From assembly GCF_015160875.1 (NCBI RefSeq), contig NZ_CP063374.1, positions 2,542,001-2,606,000 on the forward strand: DNA of 64,000 bases, in the 5' to 3' direction. Below, piece after piece: positions 27,006-36,675 of this stretch. Within the stretch, counting starts at the first letter, position 1; each line of letters starts with the position of its first letter. Below the pieces are notes generated by a model. That model ran no database searches and had not been told where the DNA came from. It saw only the letters and a list, made by a program, of their open reading frames with translations. The translations under genes and the position numbers were made by a program. The DNA comes from Streptomyces chromofuscus. GTDB lineage: Bacteria; Actinomycetota; Actinomycetes; Streptomycetales; Streptomycetaceae.

Positions 27006-27800
27006 CTAGGTGCACCACCACAGGAAGCGGTCGCACGTCTCGGAGGGGGACGGCTCAGGAGTGGGCGGCGGAGGCGTCGGGTCCGCCGTCGGCGTCGGCG
27101 TCGGGTCCGCCGCGGGCGGGGCCGCCGGTGTGGAGACCGAGGGGTCGGGGGCCGTGTCCGACGGGGACGACGCGTCCGCCTCGGACGGGCTCGCCGACTC
27201 CTTGCCGTCCTTGTCGTCCTCGTCCTTGCCGGACGTCGACGGGGACGGGGAGGACGAGGCGTCCGGGGAGGCCGTGCCCGTGCCCGGGGCGGCACCGCCG
27301 GTGGCGCCGCTCAGCGGGTCCGTCGTCTCCTCCGACTCGGCCGACGCGCCGCCGTCCGCCGAGGGGTCCCCGGCCGCCGCCGGGTTCTGGTCCGACCCCG
27401 GTCCGTCCAGGCCGAGTTCGGCGAGGCTCAGGGCGCCGGCGGCCAGCACGAAGCCGACCGCGACGAGCAGGGCGCGGCGGCGCCGCCTGCGGTGCGCGGC
27501 GGCCTTGCGGTCCCGGCGGCTCACGCCGGTCTGCCGGCGCCGGGACCCGGCCCGGGACTCGTCGTCGTCGGCGGTATCCGCGGCGTCCTCGTCGTACGGC
27601 TCGCCGGGGTCGGCCGGCCGGATCACCGTGACGACGTCCGTACGCACGTCGGTCCGCACATCCGTGCGCACGTCCGTGCGGACGACGGTGTGCACGACTG
27701 TCTCCTCCGCGTACGGAGGGAGCTGGTCGGCCGGTGCGCCGCATCCCGGGCAGGCGAGGGCGCCATTCAGGTGCCGTCGGCACGGGTGGCAGTAGTCCAT
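27006..27800 (-). CDS. zinc-ribbon membrane protein with Pro/Ser-rich extracellular tail
   Basis: 264 residues. The N-terminus has two cysteine pairs, CHPC (4-7) and CPGC, which look like a zinc ribbon. A VRTD repeat occurs four times in a row (about 41-55). A basic stretch RRDRKAAAHRRRRRR (about 94-109) precedes a single membrane helix ALLVAVGFVLAAGALSLAELG. The outside tail of about 130 residues is low-complexity Ser/Pro/Thr/Asp, ending CDRFLWWCT with two cysteines. The topology would place the ribbon in the cytoplasm. I do not recognise a characterised family; such proteins are often annotated only as hypothetical in Streptomyces. Confidence 0.75.
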   Translation of the reverse strand: MDYCHPCRRHLNGALACPGCGAPADQLPPYAEETVVHTVVRTDVRTDVRTDVRTDVVTVIRPADPGEPYDEDAADTADDDESRAGSRRRQTGVSRRDRKAAAHRRRRRRALLVAVGFVLAAGALSLAELGLDGPGSDQNPAAAGDPSADGGASAESEETTDPLSGATGGAAPGTGTASPDASSSPSPSTSGKDEDDKDGKESASPSEADASSPSDTAPDPSVSTPAAPPAADPTPTPTADPTPPPPTPEPSPSETCDRFLWWCT

Positions 27801-27960
27801 GACGCGGGAAGGTTAAGTTTTTGATCGGTAACGTTCATAGTCGTCGCTGTGAATGTTCTGTGCGGAACAACTTCTTCCGGCGCGTCGACTTGAGGGCAAC
27901 CCGTGCGGATCATCGCGAAACGGCCGTCGAAAGTCTCGAAACCGTTATCGGCGGGACCCA

Positions 27961-27990
27961 TTGACACCCCTGCCGTCGCCTCCTTACTGT
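27961..27990 (+). promoter_or_regulatory. sigma-70 (HrdB-type) promoter of the dehydratase operon
   Basis: A perfect -35 box TTGACA at 27961-27966 and -10-like TACTGT at 27985-27990 are separated by 18 bp. This predicts initiation near 27997, about 60 bp before the GTG at 28057. Confidence 0.7.
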
Positions 27991-27995
27991 CACGC

Positions 27996-28028
27996 CAACA
28001 TTTCGAACGTGTGACGAAATTTCGAACA
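27996..28028 (+). promoter_or_regulatory. tandem operator for a repressor, probably the IclR at 62.5 kb
   Basis: Two copies of an ATTTCGAAC-containing site start at 27996 and 28015, 19 bp apart, exactly over and just after the predicted transcription start. The second matches CGAAATnnCGAACA completely. The same motif recurs at 30307 and twice at 63382-63418 upstream of iclR. The position fits repression. Confidence 0.65.
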
Positions 28029-28056
28029 GAGCCGACGTTCACGAGGGGCAACTGCC

Positions 28057-29223
28057 GTGCGCATCACCGGAATCAGCACGCACGTGGTCGGGACGCCGTG
28101 GCGCAACCTGACGTACGTCCAGGTGCACACCGACGAGGGGATCACTGGAGTCGGGGAGACCCGGATGCTGGGCCACACCGACGCCCTCCTCGGCTACCTG
28201 AAGGAGGCCGAGGCCAACCACATTCTCGGTTCCGACCCGTTCGCCGTGGAAGACCTGGTCCGCCGCATGAAGTACGGCGACTACGGGCGCGCCGGCGAGA
28301 TCGTGATGTCGGGCATCGCGGTGGTCGAGATGGCCTGCTGGGACATCAAGGGCAAGGCGCTCGGCGTGCCGGTGTGGCAGCTGCTGGGCGGCAGGGTCAC
28401 CGACAAGGTCAAGGCGTACGCCAACGGCTGGTACACCACGGAGCGCACGCCCGAGGCGTATCACAAGGCCGCCCAGGAGGTCATGGCCCGCGGCTACCGG
28501 GCGCTGAAGATCGACCCCTTCGGCACCGGTCACTTCGAGCTGGACCACCGGCAGACCCTGTACGCCGTCTCCCTCATCGAGGCGGTCCGCGACGCCATCG
28601 GCCCCGAGGCCGAGCTGATGCTGGAGATGCACGGCCGCTTCTCCCCCGCCACCGCCGTCCGGCTCGCCCACGAGCTGGCGCCGTTCAAGCCGGCCTGGCT
28701 GGAGGAGCCGGTCCCGCCGGAGAACCTCAAGGCGCTGAAGAAGGTCGCCGAGAAGGTGGACATGCCGGTCGCCACCGGTGAGCGCATCCACGACCGGATC
28801 GAGTTCCGCGAGCTGTTCGAGGATCAGTCCGTCGACATCATCCAGCCGGACGTCGGCCACATCGGCGGCATCTGGGAGACGCGCAAGCTGGCCGCCACCG
28901 CCGAGACCCACTACATGCTGGTCGCGCCGCACAACGTGGGCGGCCCCGTGCTGACCGCCGCCTCGCTCCAGGTCGGCTTCACCTCCCCCAACTTCAAGAT
29001 CCTCGAACACTTCAACGACTTCGCCGACGCGGAGATCAAGAAGGTCGTCAGGGGCGCGCCCCAGGTGAACCCCGAGGACGGGTGCTTCCACCTGTCCGAC
29101 GCCCCCGGCCTCGGCGTCGAGCTGGACACCGACGCCGCCGCCGAGTTCCCGCAGCAGCAGGCCCGCTTCGACCTGTGGGCCGAGGGCTGGGAGCAGCGCA
29201 AGCCGAAGGCGACGCAGCCGTGA
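28057..29223 (+). CDS. enolase-superfamily sugar-acid dehydratase (galactonate dehydratase-like)
   Basis: 388 residues of the mandelate racemase/muconate lactonising group. An N-terminal capping domain (1-120) is followed by a TIM barrel. Candidate metal ligands are Glu190 (MLEMHG), Glu216 (WLEEP) and Glu242 (TGER), with His192 and His292 (APHN) as acid and base. As I recall it, E. coli galactonate dehydratase uses Asp183/Glu209/Glu235 with His185/His285; every position here is offset by exactly seven, with Glu replacing Asp183. This supports dehydration of a six-carbon or related aldonate to a 2-keto-3-deoxy acid. GTG 28057 begins an operon whose next gene overlaps by GTGA. The exact substrate is unknown. 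Confidence 0.83.
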   Translation: MRITGISTHVVGTPWRNLTYVQVHTDEGITGVGETRMLGHTDALLGYLKEAEANHILGSDPFAVEDLVRRMKYGDYGRAGEIVMSGIAVVEMACWDIKGKALGVPVWQLLGGRVTDKVKAYANGWYTTERTPEAYHKAAQEVMARGYRALKIDPFGTGHFELDHRQTLYAVSLIEAVRDAIGPEAELMLEMHGRFSPATAVRLAHELAPFKPAWLEEPVPPENLKALKKVAEKVDMPVATGERIHDRIEFRELFEDQSVDIIQPDVGHIGGIWETRKLAATAETHYMLVAPHNVGGPVLTAASLQVGFTSPNFKILEHFNDFADAEIKKVVRGAPQVNPEDGCFHLSDAPGLGVELDTDAAAEFPQQQARFDLWAEGWEQRKPKATQP

Positions 29224-30224
29224 GCACCGCCGTCGTCGTCGACGCCCCCGGCGAGCACCGGCTCGTCGCGCACACGCCCCGCCCGCCCGGCCCCGGCGAG
29301 GCGCAGGTCCGGGTGCACGCGGTCGGCATCTGCGGCAGCGACCGCGAGGTCTACCAGGGCAACCGGCCCGAGGGGTACGTCCGTTATCCCCTCACCCCCG
29401 GCCACGAGTGGTCCGGGACGGTGGCGGAGGCCGGCCCCGGGGTGCCCGCCTCACTGGTCGGCCGCAAGGTCGTCGGCGAGGGCTTCCGCAACTGCCAGGT
29501 GTGCGACCGCTGCCACGCGGGCGACACCACGCTGTGCACGGACGGGTACGAGGAGACCGGGTTCACCCAGCCCGGCGCGATGGCCGCCACCCTCACCCTT
29601 CCGGCCCGTCTGCTGCACGTCCTCCCGGACGACGCCGACCTGACGGCGGCGGCGCTGCTGGAGCCCGCCGCCTGCGTCGCCGCAGCGGCCCTCAAGGCCG
29701 GCGCGAAGCCGGGCGAGCGCGTGGCCGTGGTGGGCACCGGCACCCTCGGCATGTTCGCCGTGCAGTTCCTGCGGGCCACCTCCCCGGCCGAACTGCTGGT
29801 CGTCGGCACCCGCCCCGACCGCGCGGCCATGGCGCGGGGCTTCGGCGCCACCGACTTCCGCACCAAGGACCAGGAGCTGCCCGGCGGCTTCGACGTGGTG
29901 ATCGAGACGGCCGGGTCCGCCGACGCCGCCCGGGGCGCCGCCGCGCTGCTGCGGCGCGGCGGGCGGCTGGTGCTGACGGGCATTCCGGCGCCGGGCGCCG
30001 ACGGGCTGGACCCGACGGACCTGGTCGTCCGGCAGCTGGAGGTGCACACCGTCTTCGGGGCGCCGCCCGACGCCTGGGCGCACGCGGTGCGGGTGTTCGG
30101 CGCCGGGCTGCTCGATCCGGTGCCGATGGTCACCCACGAGCTGCCGCTGACCGAGTTCTCGCAGGCCATCGAGCTGGTCGGGGCCGGTGATCCGAAGGTC
30201 GGCAAGGTGCTGCTCCGCCCCTAG
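29220..30224 (+). CDS. zinc-dependent alcohol/sugar dehydrogenase (MDR family)
   Basis: 334 residues. Catalytic-zinc residues are Cys38 (GICGSD) and His62-Glu63 (GHEW). The structural-zinc lobe NCQVCDRCHAGDTTLC contributes Cys92, Cys95, Cys98 and Cys106. A Rossmann motif VVGTGTLGMFAVQ covers about residues 169-181. The GTG start overlaps the dehydratase stop (GTGA), so the pair is translationally coupled. In a route with dehydratase and lactonase it would oxidise the sugar or a sugar acid; it could equally act on a downstream intermediate. A symmetric hairpin follows. Confidence 0.9.
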   Translation: MSTAVVVDAPGEHRLVAHTPRPPGPGEAQVRVHAVGICGSDREVYQGNRPEGYVRYPLTPGHEWSGTVAEAGPGVPASLVGRKVVGEGFRNCQVCDRCHAGDTTLCTDGYEETGFTQPGAMAATLTLPARLLHVLPDDADLTAAALLEPAACVAAAALKAGAKPGERVAVVGTGTLGMFAVQFLRATSPAELLVVGTRPDRAAMARGFGATDFRTKDQELPGGFDVVIETAGSADAARGAAALLRRGGRLVLTGIPAPGADGLDPTDLVVRQLEVHTVFGAPPDAWAHAVRVFGAGLLDPVPMVTHELPLTEFSQAIELVGAGDPKVGKVLLRP

Positions 30225-30227
30225 TCG

Positions 30228-30270
30228 TACGCCGGTACGGGGGCGACCTGACGGCCGCCGTACCGGCGTA
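30228..30270. terminator. hairpin after the dehydrogenase gene
   Basis: Perfect 13-bp arms 30228-30240 and 30258-30270 with a 17-nt loop. There is no T tract. It is a plausible terminator or attenuator before the next transcription unit. Confidence 0.65.
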
Positions 30271-30306
30271 CCCGGCCTTCGCGTCCCCACCGCCGCGAAC
30301 CTCGTC

Positions 30307-30320
30307 CGAAATACCGAACA
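30307..30320 (+). promoter_or_regulatory. IclR-type operator copy before the TIM-barrel gene
   Basis: CGAAATACCGAACA matches all 12 fixed bases of the motif found at 28015. It lies 14 bp upstream of the GTG at 30334. Confidence 0.55.
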
Positions 30321-30333
30321 CTAAGGACAGCTT

Positions 30334-31302
30334 GTGACCGACGCTTCCGCCACGGCAGCCCGCAGACCCGGTGAGCAGGCGCTCACCGCCTTGGGCCTGG
30401 GCGCGCCCGCCCTCGACCCCGCCGACGCCTCACCGCACACCTTCCCCGGCGGTGGCCGCTGGCGCACCGAGATCCCCTCGTGCGAGGGTCCCGAGGCGCT
30501 GGCGGTCGTCCTCAAGGAGGCCTCGCGCCTCGACGTGCCGATCCACCGGATCAGCCAGGGCAGCGGGGTGTGGATGCTGACCGACGCCGAGATCACCGAG
30601 ATGGTGGAGGCGACCGGCGAACGTGACATCGAACTCTGCCTGTTCACCGGCCCGCGCGGCACCTGGGACATCGGCGCCTCGACGCGTACCGACTCCCGGG
30701 GCGCCGGGCTGCGGGCGCGCGGCCACGACGCCGTCGCCGGCTGTGTCGAGGACGCCGTACGGGCCACGGAGCTGGGCGTGAAGTGCCTGCTCGTCGCCGA
30801 CGAGGGCGTGCTGTGGACGCTGCACCGGGCGCGGGCGCGGGGCATCCTCCCGGCCGACACCACGCTGAAGGTGTCGGCGCTCATCGGGCCGGTGAACCCG
30901 GCGAGTTACGCGGTGTACGAGCACCTCGGCGCCGACTCGGTCAACGTGCCCAGCGATCTGACGCTCGATCACCTGACGGAGATCCGCCGCGTGTCCGCCG
31001 CTCCCATGGACATGTACATCGAGGCCCCCGACGACCTCGGGGGTTATGTGCGGATGTACGAGGTCGCCGAGCTGATCCGGCGCGGCGCACCGCTCTATCT
31101 GAAGTTCGGCCTGTCCAAGGCACCCGGGATCTACCCGTACGGGCACCACCTGCGGGAGCTGACCCTGGCCACCGCCAGGGAACGGGTGCGGCGCGGCCGG
31201 CTCGCCCTCGATCTGCTGGTCCGCCACGGAGCGGAGGGCGACATGGCGCCGCTCGGCTCCCGGCTCCCGGGCGAACTGCGCCGATTCGACACCTCGTCAT
31301 AA
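30334..31302 (+). CDS. uncharacterised TIM-barrel-like protein in the sugar locus (U32-like)
   Basis: 322 residues, no signal peptide. Alternating beta-strand and helix elements suggest a TIM barrel: [91 protein letters not shown] and [10 protein letters not shown]. The general look recalls the U32 peptidase-like family, but I am not certain of membership. It lies between the dehydratase/dehydrogenase pair and the sugar importer, with a copy of the shared operator in front, so a catabolic enzyme such as an aldolase or isomerase is a fair inference. GTG 30334 follows AAGGACAG. Confidence 0.72.
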   Translation: MTDASATAARRPGEQALTALGLGAPALDPADASPHTFPGGGRWRTEIPSCEGPEALAVVLKEASRLDVPIHRISQGSGVWMLTDAEITEMVEATGERDIELCLFTGPRGTWDIGASTRTDSRGAGLRARGHDAVAGCVEDAVRATELGVKCLLVADEGVLWTLHRARARGILPADTTLKVSALIGPVNPASYAVYEHLGADSVNVPSDLTLDHLTEIRRVSAAPMDMYIEAPDDLGGYVRMYEVAELIRRGAPLYLKFGLSKAPGIYPYGHHLRELTLATARERVRRGRLALDLLVRHGAEGDMAPLGSRLPGELRRFDTSS

Positions 31303-31399
31303 CGTTCCGGAAAACCGGCTTCTCACAACAAGACACAGTCGCGCACAATCCCACACACCCTGTCTCGGTTCCTCCCCGCACACATCAAGGATGATGATC

Positions 31400-32512
31400 A
31401 TGCGTAACCGCAGAGCCGCACTCTCCGCCATATCCGCAGCCGCCTGTCTCGCCCTCACCCTCACCGCCTGCGGCCAGAGCGGCGAGGGCGGCAGCAAGGA
31501 GGACTCGGGCAGCTCCGAGGGCGCCACCATCGGCATCGCGATGCCGACCAAGTCCTCCGAGCGGTGGATCGCCGACGGCAACAACGTCGTCAAGGACCTG
31601 GAGTCCAAGGGCTACAAGACCAAGCTCGTGTACGGCGAGGACGACCCCGACCAGCAGGTCTCCCAGGTCGAGAACCTGATCACGCAGGGCGTCAAGGCGC
31701 TGATCGTCGCGGCCATCGACAACAAGTCGATGAACAACGTCCTGCAGCAGGCCAAGGACGCCAACATCCCGGTGATCAGCTACGACCGCCTGATCCTCGG
31801 CACGGAGAACGTCGACTACTACGCCTCCTTCGACAACGAGAAGGTCGGCGAGCTCCAGGGCACCTACATCGTCGACAAGCTCGGCCTGAAGGACGGCAGC
31901 AAGAAGGGCCCCTTCAACATCGAGTTGTTCGCCGGCTCCAACGACGACAACAACACCCGCTACTTCTTCCAGGGCGCGATGAACGTCCTGCAGCCCTACA
32001 TCGACAAGAAGCAGCTGGTGGTCCGCTCCGGGCAGACCGAGCTGACCCAGGTCACCACCCTGCGCTGGGACGGCGGCACCGCGCAGAAGCGCATGGACGA
32101 CATCCTGACCTCGGCGTACAAGTCCGAGCGGGTGGACGCCGTGCTCTCGCCGTACGACGGCATCTCCATCGGCATCCTGTCCGCGCTGAAGTCCGACGAC
32201 TACGGCTCCAAGAGCAAGCCGCTGCCGATCGTCACCGGCCAGGACGCCGAGGTCGCCTCGGTGAAGTCGATCATCGCCGACGAGCAGTCGATGACCGTCT
32301 ACAAGGACACCCGCGAGCTCGCCAAGGTGGCCTCGAACATGGTGGACGCGCTGCTCAACGACAAGAAGCCCGAGGTCAACGACGAGAAGACCTACGACAA
32401 CGGCTCGAAGGTCGTCCCGGCCTACCTGCTCGAGCCGGTCAGCGTCGACAAGACCAACTACAAGGAGACGGTGGTCGACTCCGGATACATCAAGGAAAGC
32501 GACCTCAACTAA
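31400..32512 (+). CDS. chvE: ChvE-type multiple-sugar ABC transporter substrate-binding lipoprotein
   Basis: 370-residue periplasmic-binding-protein fold, lipid-anchored through Cys24 in LTLTACGQ. The mature part begins [14 protein letters not shown] and has the [19 protein letters not shown] and VISYDRLI strands typical of xylose/arabinose/galactose binders of the ChvE type. ATG 31400 is preferred over the ATGs at 31391 and 31394 because AAGGA ends 8 nt before it. It is followed by ATPase and permease genes in the same operon. The sugar is not determined by sequence; ChvE relatives bind L-arabinose, D-galactose, D-glucose or D-xylose. Confidence 0.9.
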   Translation: MRNRRAALSAISAAACLALTLTACGQSGEGGSKEDSGSSEGATIGIAMPTKSSERWIADGNNVVKDLESKGYKTKLVYGEDDPDQQVSQVENLITQGVKALIVAAIDNKSMNNVLQQAKDANIPVISYDRLILGTENVDYYASFDNEKVGELQGTYIVDKLGLKDGSKKGPFNIELFAGSNDDNNTRYFFQGAMNVLQPYIDKKQLVVRSGQTELTQVTTLRWDGGTAQKRMDDILTSAYKSERVDAVLSPYDGISIGILSALKSDDYGSKSKPLPIVTGQDAEVASVKSIIADEQSMTVYKDTRELAKVASNMVDALLNDKKPEVNDEKTYDNGSKVVPAYLLEPVSVDKTNYKETVVDSGYIKESDLN

Positions 32513-32544
32513 CCGCCGGCTCACTCTGATTGGAAGGCACGACC

Positions 32545-34095
32545 ATGGCGGGACCCGTCCTGGAAATGCGCTCGATCGTCAAGACCTTTCCCGGCGTCAA
32601 GGCGCTGTCGGACGTCACGCTGACCGTCCGGCAGGGCGAGGTCCACGCCATCTGCGGGGAGAACGGCGCCGGCAAGTCGACCCTGATGAAGGTCCTCTCC
32701 GGCGTCCACCCGCACGGCACCTACCAGGGGGACATCCTCTTCGAGGGAGAGGTCTGCGAGTTCAAGGACATCCGCGCGAGCGAGCAGCGCGGCATCGTCA
32801 TCATCCACCAGGAGCTGGCGCTGTCGCCGTACCTCTCCCTCGCGGAGAACATCTTCCTCGGCAACGAGCACGCCAAGGGTGGTTTCATCGACTGGCGGCA
32901 GACCCTGCAGCACGCCACCGAGCTGCTGCGGCGGGTCGGTCTGTCCGACCACCCGGACACCCGCGTCGCCGACATCGGCGTGGGCAAGCAGCAGCTCGTG
33001 GAGATCGCGAAGGCCCTGTCGAAGAAGGTGAAGCTGCTCATCCTCGACGAGCCGACCGCGGCCCTGAACGACGAGGACAGCGGCAAACTCCTGGATCTGA
33101 TCCTGGAGTTGAAGAAGCAGGGCATCACCTCGATCATCATCTCCCACAAGCTCAACGAGATCCGCAAGGTCGCCGACTCGGTGACGATCCTGCGCGACGG
33201 GCGCACCATCGAGACGCTCGATGTGAAGGCCCCGGAGACCACCGAGGACCGGATCATCAGCGGCATGGTCGGCCGCGACCTGGAGCACCGCTTCCCGGAG
33301 CGCACCCCGCACGAGCCCGAGAAGGGCGCGGCTCCCGCGCTGGAGATCCGCAACTGGACGGTGCACCACCCGATCGACCAGCAGCGCAAGGTGGTCGACG
33401 ACGTGTCACTGTCCGTGCGGCGCGGGGAGATCGTGGGGATCGCGGGCCTGATGGGCGCCGGCCGCACCGAGCTCGCGATGAGCGTCTTCGGGCGGACGTA
33501 CGGCCGTTACCACGGCGGTACGGTCCTCAAGGACGGCAGGGAGATCCGTACCAAGACCGTCCCCGAGGCGGTCAAGAACGGCATCGCGTACGTCACCGAG
33601 GACCGCAAGCACTACGGCCTCAATCTCATCGACACCATCAACCGGAACATCTCGCTCAGCGCGCTGGGCAAGGTGGCCAACCGTGGTGTGGTCGACGAGC
33701 ACGAGGAACGGCAGGTCGCCGAGGGCTTCCGCAAGTCCATGAACATCAAGGCGCCGACCGTCTTCGAGCCGGTGGGCAAGCTGTCCGGTGGCAACCAGCA
33801 GAAGGTCGTCCTCAGCAAGTGGATCTTCGCGGGTCCGGACGTGCTCGTCCTGGACGAGCCGACGCGCGGCATCGACGTCGGCGCCAAGTACGAGATCTAC
33901 ACGGTCATCGACCAACTGGCCGCCCAGGGCAAGGCGGTCGTCTTCATCTCCTCCGAGCTGCCGGAGCTGCTCGGCATGTGCGACCGCATCTACACGATGG
34001 CCGCGGGCCGGCTGACCGGTGAGTTCTCGCGGGTCGAGGCCTCACAGGAATCGCTGATGCGTCAGATGACGAAGGACAAAGAGGTAACGCGATGA
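32545..34095 (+). CDS. gguA: sugar ABC transporter ATPase with two nucleotide-binding domains (MmsA/GguA type)
   Basis: 516 residues. The first ABC domain has Walker [10 protein letters not shown] (38-46), a degenerate signature region and Walker [12 protein letters not shown]. The second has the diverged P-loop GLMGAGRTE and signature LSGGNQQKV with DEPTRGID. The two-domain layout with a weak second P-loop is usual for monosaccharide importers. ATG 32545 has GGAAGG 7 nt upstream. Its stop overlaps the permease start by ATGA. Confidence 0.94.
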   Translation: MAGPVLEMRSIVKTFPGVKALSDVTLTVRQGEVHAICGENGAGKSTLMKVLSGVHPHGTYQGDILFEGEVCEFKDIRASEQRGIVIIHQELALSPYLSLAENIFLGNEHAKGGFIDWRQTLQHATELLRRVGLSDHPDTRVADIGVGKQQLVEIAKALSKKVKLLILDEPTAALNDEDSGKLLDLILELKKQGITSIIISHKLNEIRKVADSVTILRDGRTIETLDVKAPETTEDRIISGMVGRDLEHRFPERTPHEPEKGAAPALEIRNWTVHHPIDQQRKVVDDVSLSVRRGEIVGIAGLMGAGRTELAMSVFGRTYGRYHGGTVLKDGREIRTKTVPEAVKNGIAYVTEDRKHYGLNLIDTINRNISLSALGKVANRGVVDEHEERQVAEGFRKSMNIKAPTVFEPVGKLSGGNQQKVVLSKWIFAGPDVLVLDEPTRGIDVGAKYEIYTVIDQLAAQGKAVVFISSELPELLGMCDRIYTMAAGRLTGEFSRVEASQESLMRQMTKDKEVTR

Positions 34096-35336
34096 GCACG
34101 GATGTGACCGCCAAGACCCCGGCCCCCGCGCCGCCGGGCAAGGGCGGAGCGGGCGCGGGTGACGGTCTGCTCCAGATGGTGCTGGACGGGATGCGCCGCA
34201 ACATGCGGCAGTACGGCATGCTGATCGCCCTCGGCCTGATCGTGGTGCTGTTCGCCGTGTGGACCGACGGCGACCTGCTGCTGCCGCGCAACGTCTCCAA
34301 CCTGGTGCTGCAGAACAGCTACATCCTGATCCTGGCGATCGGCATGATGCTGGTCATCATCGCGGGCCACATCGACCTGTCGGTCGGCTCGTTGACGGCG
34401 TTCGTCGGCTCGATGGCGGCCGTGTTCATGGTGAAGAACGACATGCCATGGCCGCTCGCGGTGATCCTCTGCCTCGCCATGGGCGCGGTGGCCGGGGCCG
34501 CGCAAGGCTTCTTCATCGCGTACGGCGGCATACCGTCGTTCATCGTGACCCTCGCGGGCATGCTGATCTTCCGCGGTCTGACCGAGATCTTCCTCGAGGG
34601 CCAGACCCTCGGCCCGTTCCCGGAGGGCCTGCAGAAGGTCGCCAACGGCTTCCTGCCCGAGGTCGGCCCCAACACCAACTACCACAACCTCACCCTGCTG
34701 CTCGGCTTCGCGATGATCGCGTTCGTGGTCTTCCAGGAGTTCCGCGACCGCCGCCGGCAGCAGGAGTTCCACCTCGACGTCCCGCCCTTCAACCTCTTCC
34801 TGCTGAAGCTGGTCGCGCTCGGCGCCGCCATCCTCACGCTGACGCTGCTGCTGGCCAGCTACAAGGGCGCCCCGATCGTGCTGCTGATCCTGGGCGTGCT
34901 GCTCGTCGGCTTCGGTTACGTGATGCGCAACGCCATCATCGGCCGGCACATCTACGCCATCGGCGGCAACCTCCCCGCCGCCAAGCTGTCCGGCGTCAAG
35001 GACAAGAAGGTCACCTTCCTGGTCTTCCTGAACATGGGCATGCTTGCGGCCCTGGCGGGTCTGGTCTTCGCCGCCCGCTTCAACGCGGCCTCGCCCAAGG
35101 CCGGCCTCAACTTCGAGCTGGAGGCGATCGCGGCCTCGTTCATCGGCGGTGCGTCGATGAGCGGCGGTGTCGGCACCGTGCTCGGCGCGATCATCGGCGG
35201 TCTGGTCCTGGGCGTGTTGAACAACGGTATGAACCTCGTCGGCATCGGCACCGACTGGCAGCAGGTCATCAAGGGCCTGGTGCTCCTGGCGGCGGTCGGC
35301 TTCGACGTGTGGAACAAGCGCAAGGTCGGTTCATAG
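34092..35336 (+). CDS. gguB: sugar ABC transporter permease (GguB/XylH type)
   Basis: 414 residues with about ten membrane segments in the BPD-transp-2 fold. Typical motifs are [23 protein letters not shown] with HIDLSVGSL, and near the end [22 protein letters not shown]. The ATGA overlap with the ATPase gene couples their synthesis. It is followed by a strong hairpin and then by an aldose epimerase. Confidence 0.94.
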   Translation: MSTDVTAKTPAPAPPGKGGAGAGDGLLQMVLDGMRRNMRQYGMLIALGLIVVLFAVWTDGDLLLPRNVSNLVLQNSYILILAIGMMLVIIAGHIDLSVGSLTAFVGSMAAVFMVKNDMPWPLAVILCLAMGAVAGAAQGFFIAYGGIPSFIVTLAGMLIFRGLTEIFLEGQTLGPFPEGLQKVANGFLPEVGPNTNYHNLTLLLGFAMIAFVVFQEFRDRRRQQEFHLDVPPFNLFLLKLVALGAAILTLTLLLASYKGAPIVLLILGVLLVGFGYVMRNAIIGRHIYAIGGNLPAAKLSGVKDKKVTFLVFLNMGMLAALAGLVFAARFNAASPKAGLNFELEAIAASFIGGASMSGGVGTVLGAIIGGLVLGVLNNGMNLVGIGTDWQQVIKGLVLLAAVGFDVWNKRKVGS

Positions 35337-35343
35337 GTCACTC

Positions 35344-35367
35344 GGGCCCCGCCGCGAGGCGGGGCCC
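35344..35367. terminator. hairpin between permease and aldose epimerase
   Basis: Perfect 10-bp arms 35344-35353 and 35358-35367 close on a GCGA (GNRA) tetraloop, 7 bp after the permease stop. Because the epimerase follows within 22 bp it may reduce rather than stop transcription, or protect the upstream mRNA. Confidence 0.75.
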
Positions 35368-35388
35368 CTTCCCCTGCAGGAGCCGCAC

Positions 35389-36534
35389 ATGGACATGAGC
35401 AGACGCACGGTCATCGCCGGAGCCGCCGCCGCGGGCATCACCGCGGCGAGCATCGGCGGCGCGCACGCGACGGGAGGCGGGAAGCCGGTGAAGTCGCTGT
35501 TCGGGAAGCTCGCCGACGGCACCAAGGTGTACAGCTGGGCCCTGGAGAACGGCGGCACCCGGCTGAAGGTCCTCTCCTACGGCGGGATCGTGCAGTCCCT
35601 GGAGATCCCCGACCGGCGCGGGCGCCACGCCAACGTCTCCCTCGGGTTCGACACGATCGAGGACTACGTCGCGAGCAGCCCCTACTTCGGCGCCCTGATC
35701 GGCCGTTACGGCAACCGCATCGGCAACGGCCGCTTCACCTTGGACGGCGAAACCCACCAGCTCTCCGTCAACGACGGCGACAACAGCCTGCACGGCGGCG
35801 CCCAGGGCTTCGACAAGCACGTGTGGGACGTCGAGCCGTTCACCAGGGGCACGGACGTCGGGCTGCACCTGTACTACACGAGCGTCGACGGCGAGATGGG
35901 CTACCCGGGCACGCTGCGGACCAAGGTCACCTACACCCTCACCCGGCACGGCGACTGGCGCGTCGACTACGAGGCCACCACCGACAAGGCCACCGTCGTC
36001 AACCTCACCAGCCACGTCTACTGGAACCTGGCCGGCGAGTCCAGCGGCACGATCTACGACCACGAACTGTCCATCGCCGCCTCCCGCTACACCCCGGTCG
36101 ACGCCGGGCTGATCCCCACGGGCGAACTGGCGCGGGTCGCGGGCACCCCCTTCGACTTCCGCCGGACCAAGACCGTCGGCGAGGACATCCGCGTACCGCA
36201 CCAGCAACTGCTGTACGGCAAGGGCATCGACCACAACTGGGTCCTCGACAAGGGCCTCACCGCACGCCCCGAGCACATCGCCACGCTCCGGGACCCCTCG
36301 TCCGGCCGCACCCTGAGGATCGCGACGACCGAGCCGGGCCTGCAGTTCTACTCCGGCAACTTCCTCGACGGCACCCTCGTCGGCTCCGGCGGCACCGTCT
36401 ACCGGCAGGGCGACGGGCTGTGCCTGGAGACGCAGCACTTCCCGGACTCGCCGAACAAGCCGTCGTTCCCCTCGACCGTGCTGCGTCCGGGGCAGACCTA
36501 CCGCACGACGACGGTCCACTCGTTCAGCGCGTGA
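35389..36534 (+). CDS. Tat-exported aldose 1-epimerase
   Basis: 381 residues. A twin-arginine signal SRRTVIAG (from residue 4) is followed by an alanine-rich stretch ending AHA, so the enzyme is exported folded. The mature part is a complete mutarotase with NDGDNSLHGG, LTSHVYWNL (catalytic His) and LETQHFPDSP (catalytic Glu). Placed after a sugar importer, it probably supplies the anomer the binding protein prefers. It differs from the cytoplasmic paralogue at 2.9 kb. AGGAG precedes the ATG. Confidence 0.92.
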   Translation: MDMSRRTVIAGAAAAGITAASIGGAHATGGGKPVKSLFGKLADGTKVYSWALENGGTRLKVLSYGGIVQSLEIPDRRGRHANVSLGFDTIEDYVASSPYFGALIGRYGNRIGNGRFTLDGETHQLSVNDGDNSLHGGAQGFDKHVWDVEPFTRGTDVGLHLYYTSVDGEMGYPGTLRTKVTYTLTRHGDWRVDYEATTDKATVVNLTSHVYWNLAGESSGTIYDHELSIAASRYTPVDAGLIPTGELARVAGTPFDFRRTKTVGEDIRVPHQQLLYGKGIDHNWVLDKGLTARPEHIATLRDPSSGRTLRIATTEPGLQFYSGNFLDGTLVGSGGTVYRQGDGLCLETQHFPDSPNKPSFPSTVLRPGQTYRTTTVHSFSA

Positions 36535-36591
36535 CGCCTCCACACTTCCGTCACACGCGTTGAACGGGGCCACCGCGGCCTCCGTATGTAA

Positions 36592-36623
36592 GGGCGGCCC
36601 GCGCTCCCCCGCGCGGGCCGCCC
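36592..36623. terminator. strong hairpin at the end of the sugar operon
   Basis: Perfect 13-bp G/C arms 36592-36604 and 36611-36623 with a 6-nt TCCCCC loop, 57 bp after the epimerase stop. Confidence 0.85.
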
Positions 36624-36675
36624 GAGACGACGGACCCGGAGCTGACCACCGGGACCGCCCCAAACGGAGGTCTCC

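Noticed and set aside
26206-27009. Series of plus-strand frames encoding repeated Arg/Pro/Ala peptides
   Set aside because: They arise from the 139-bp repeat; the period is not a multiple of 3, so each copy is read in a different frame.
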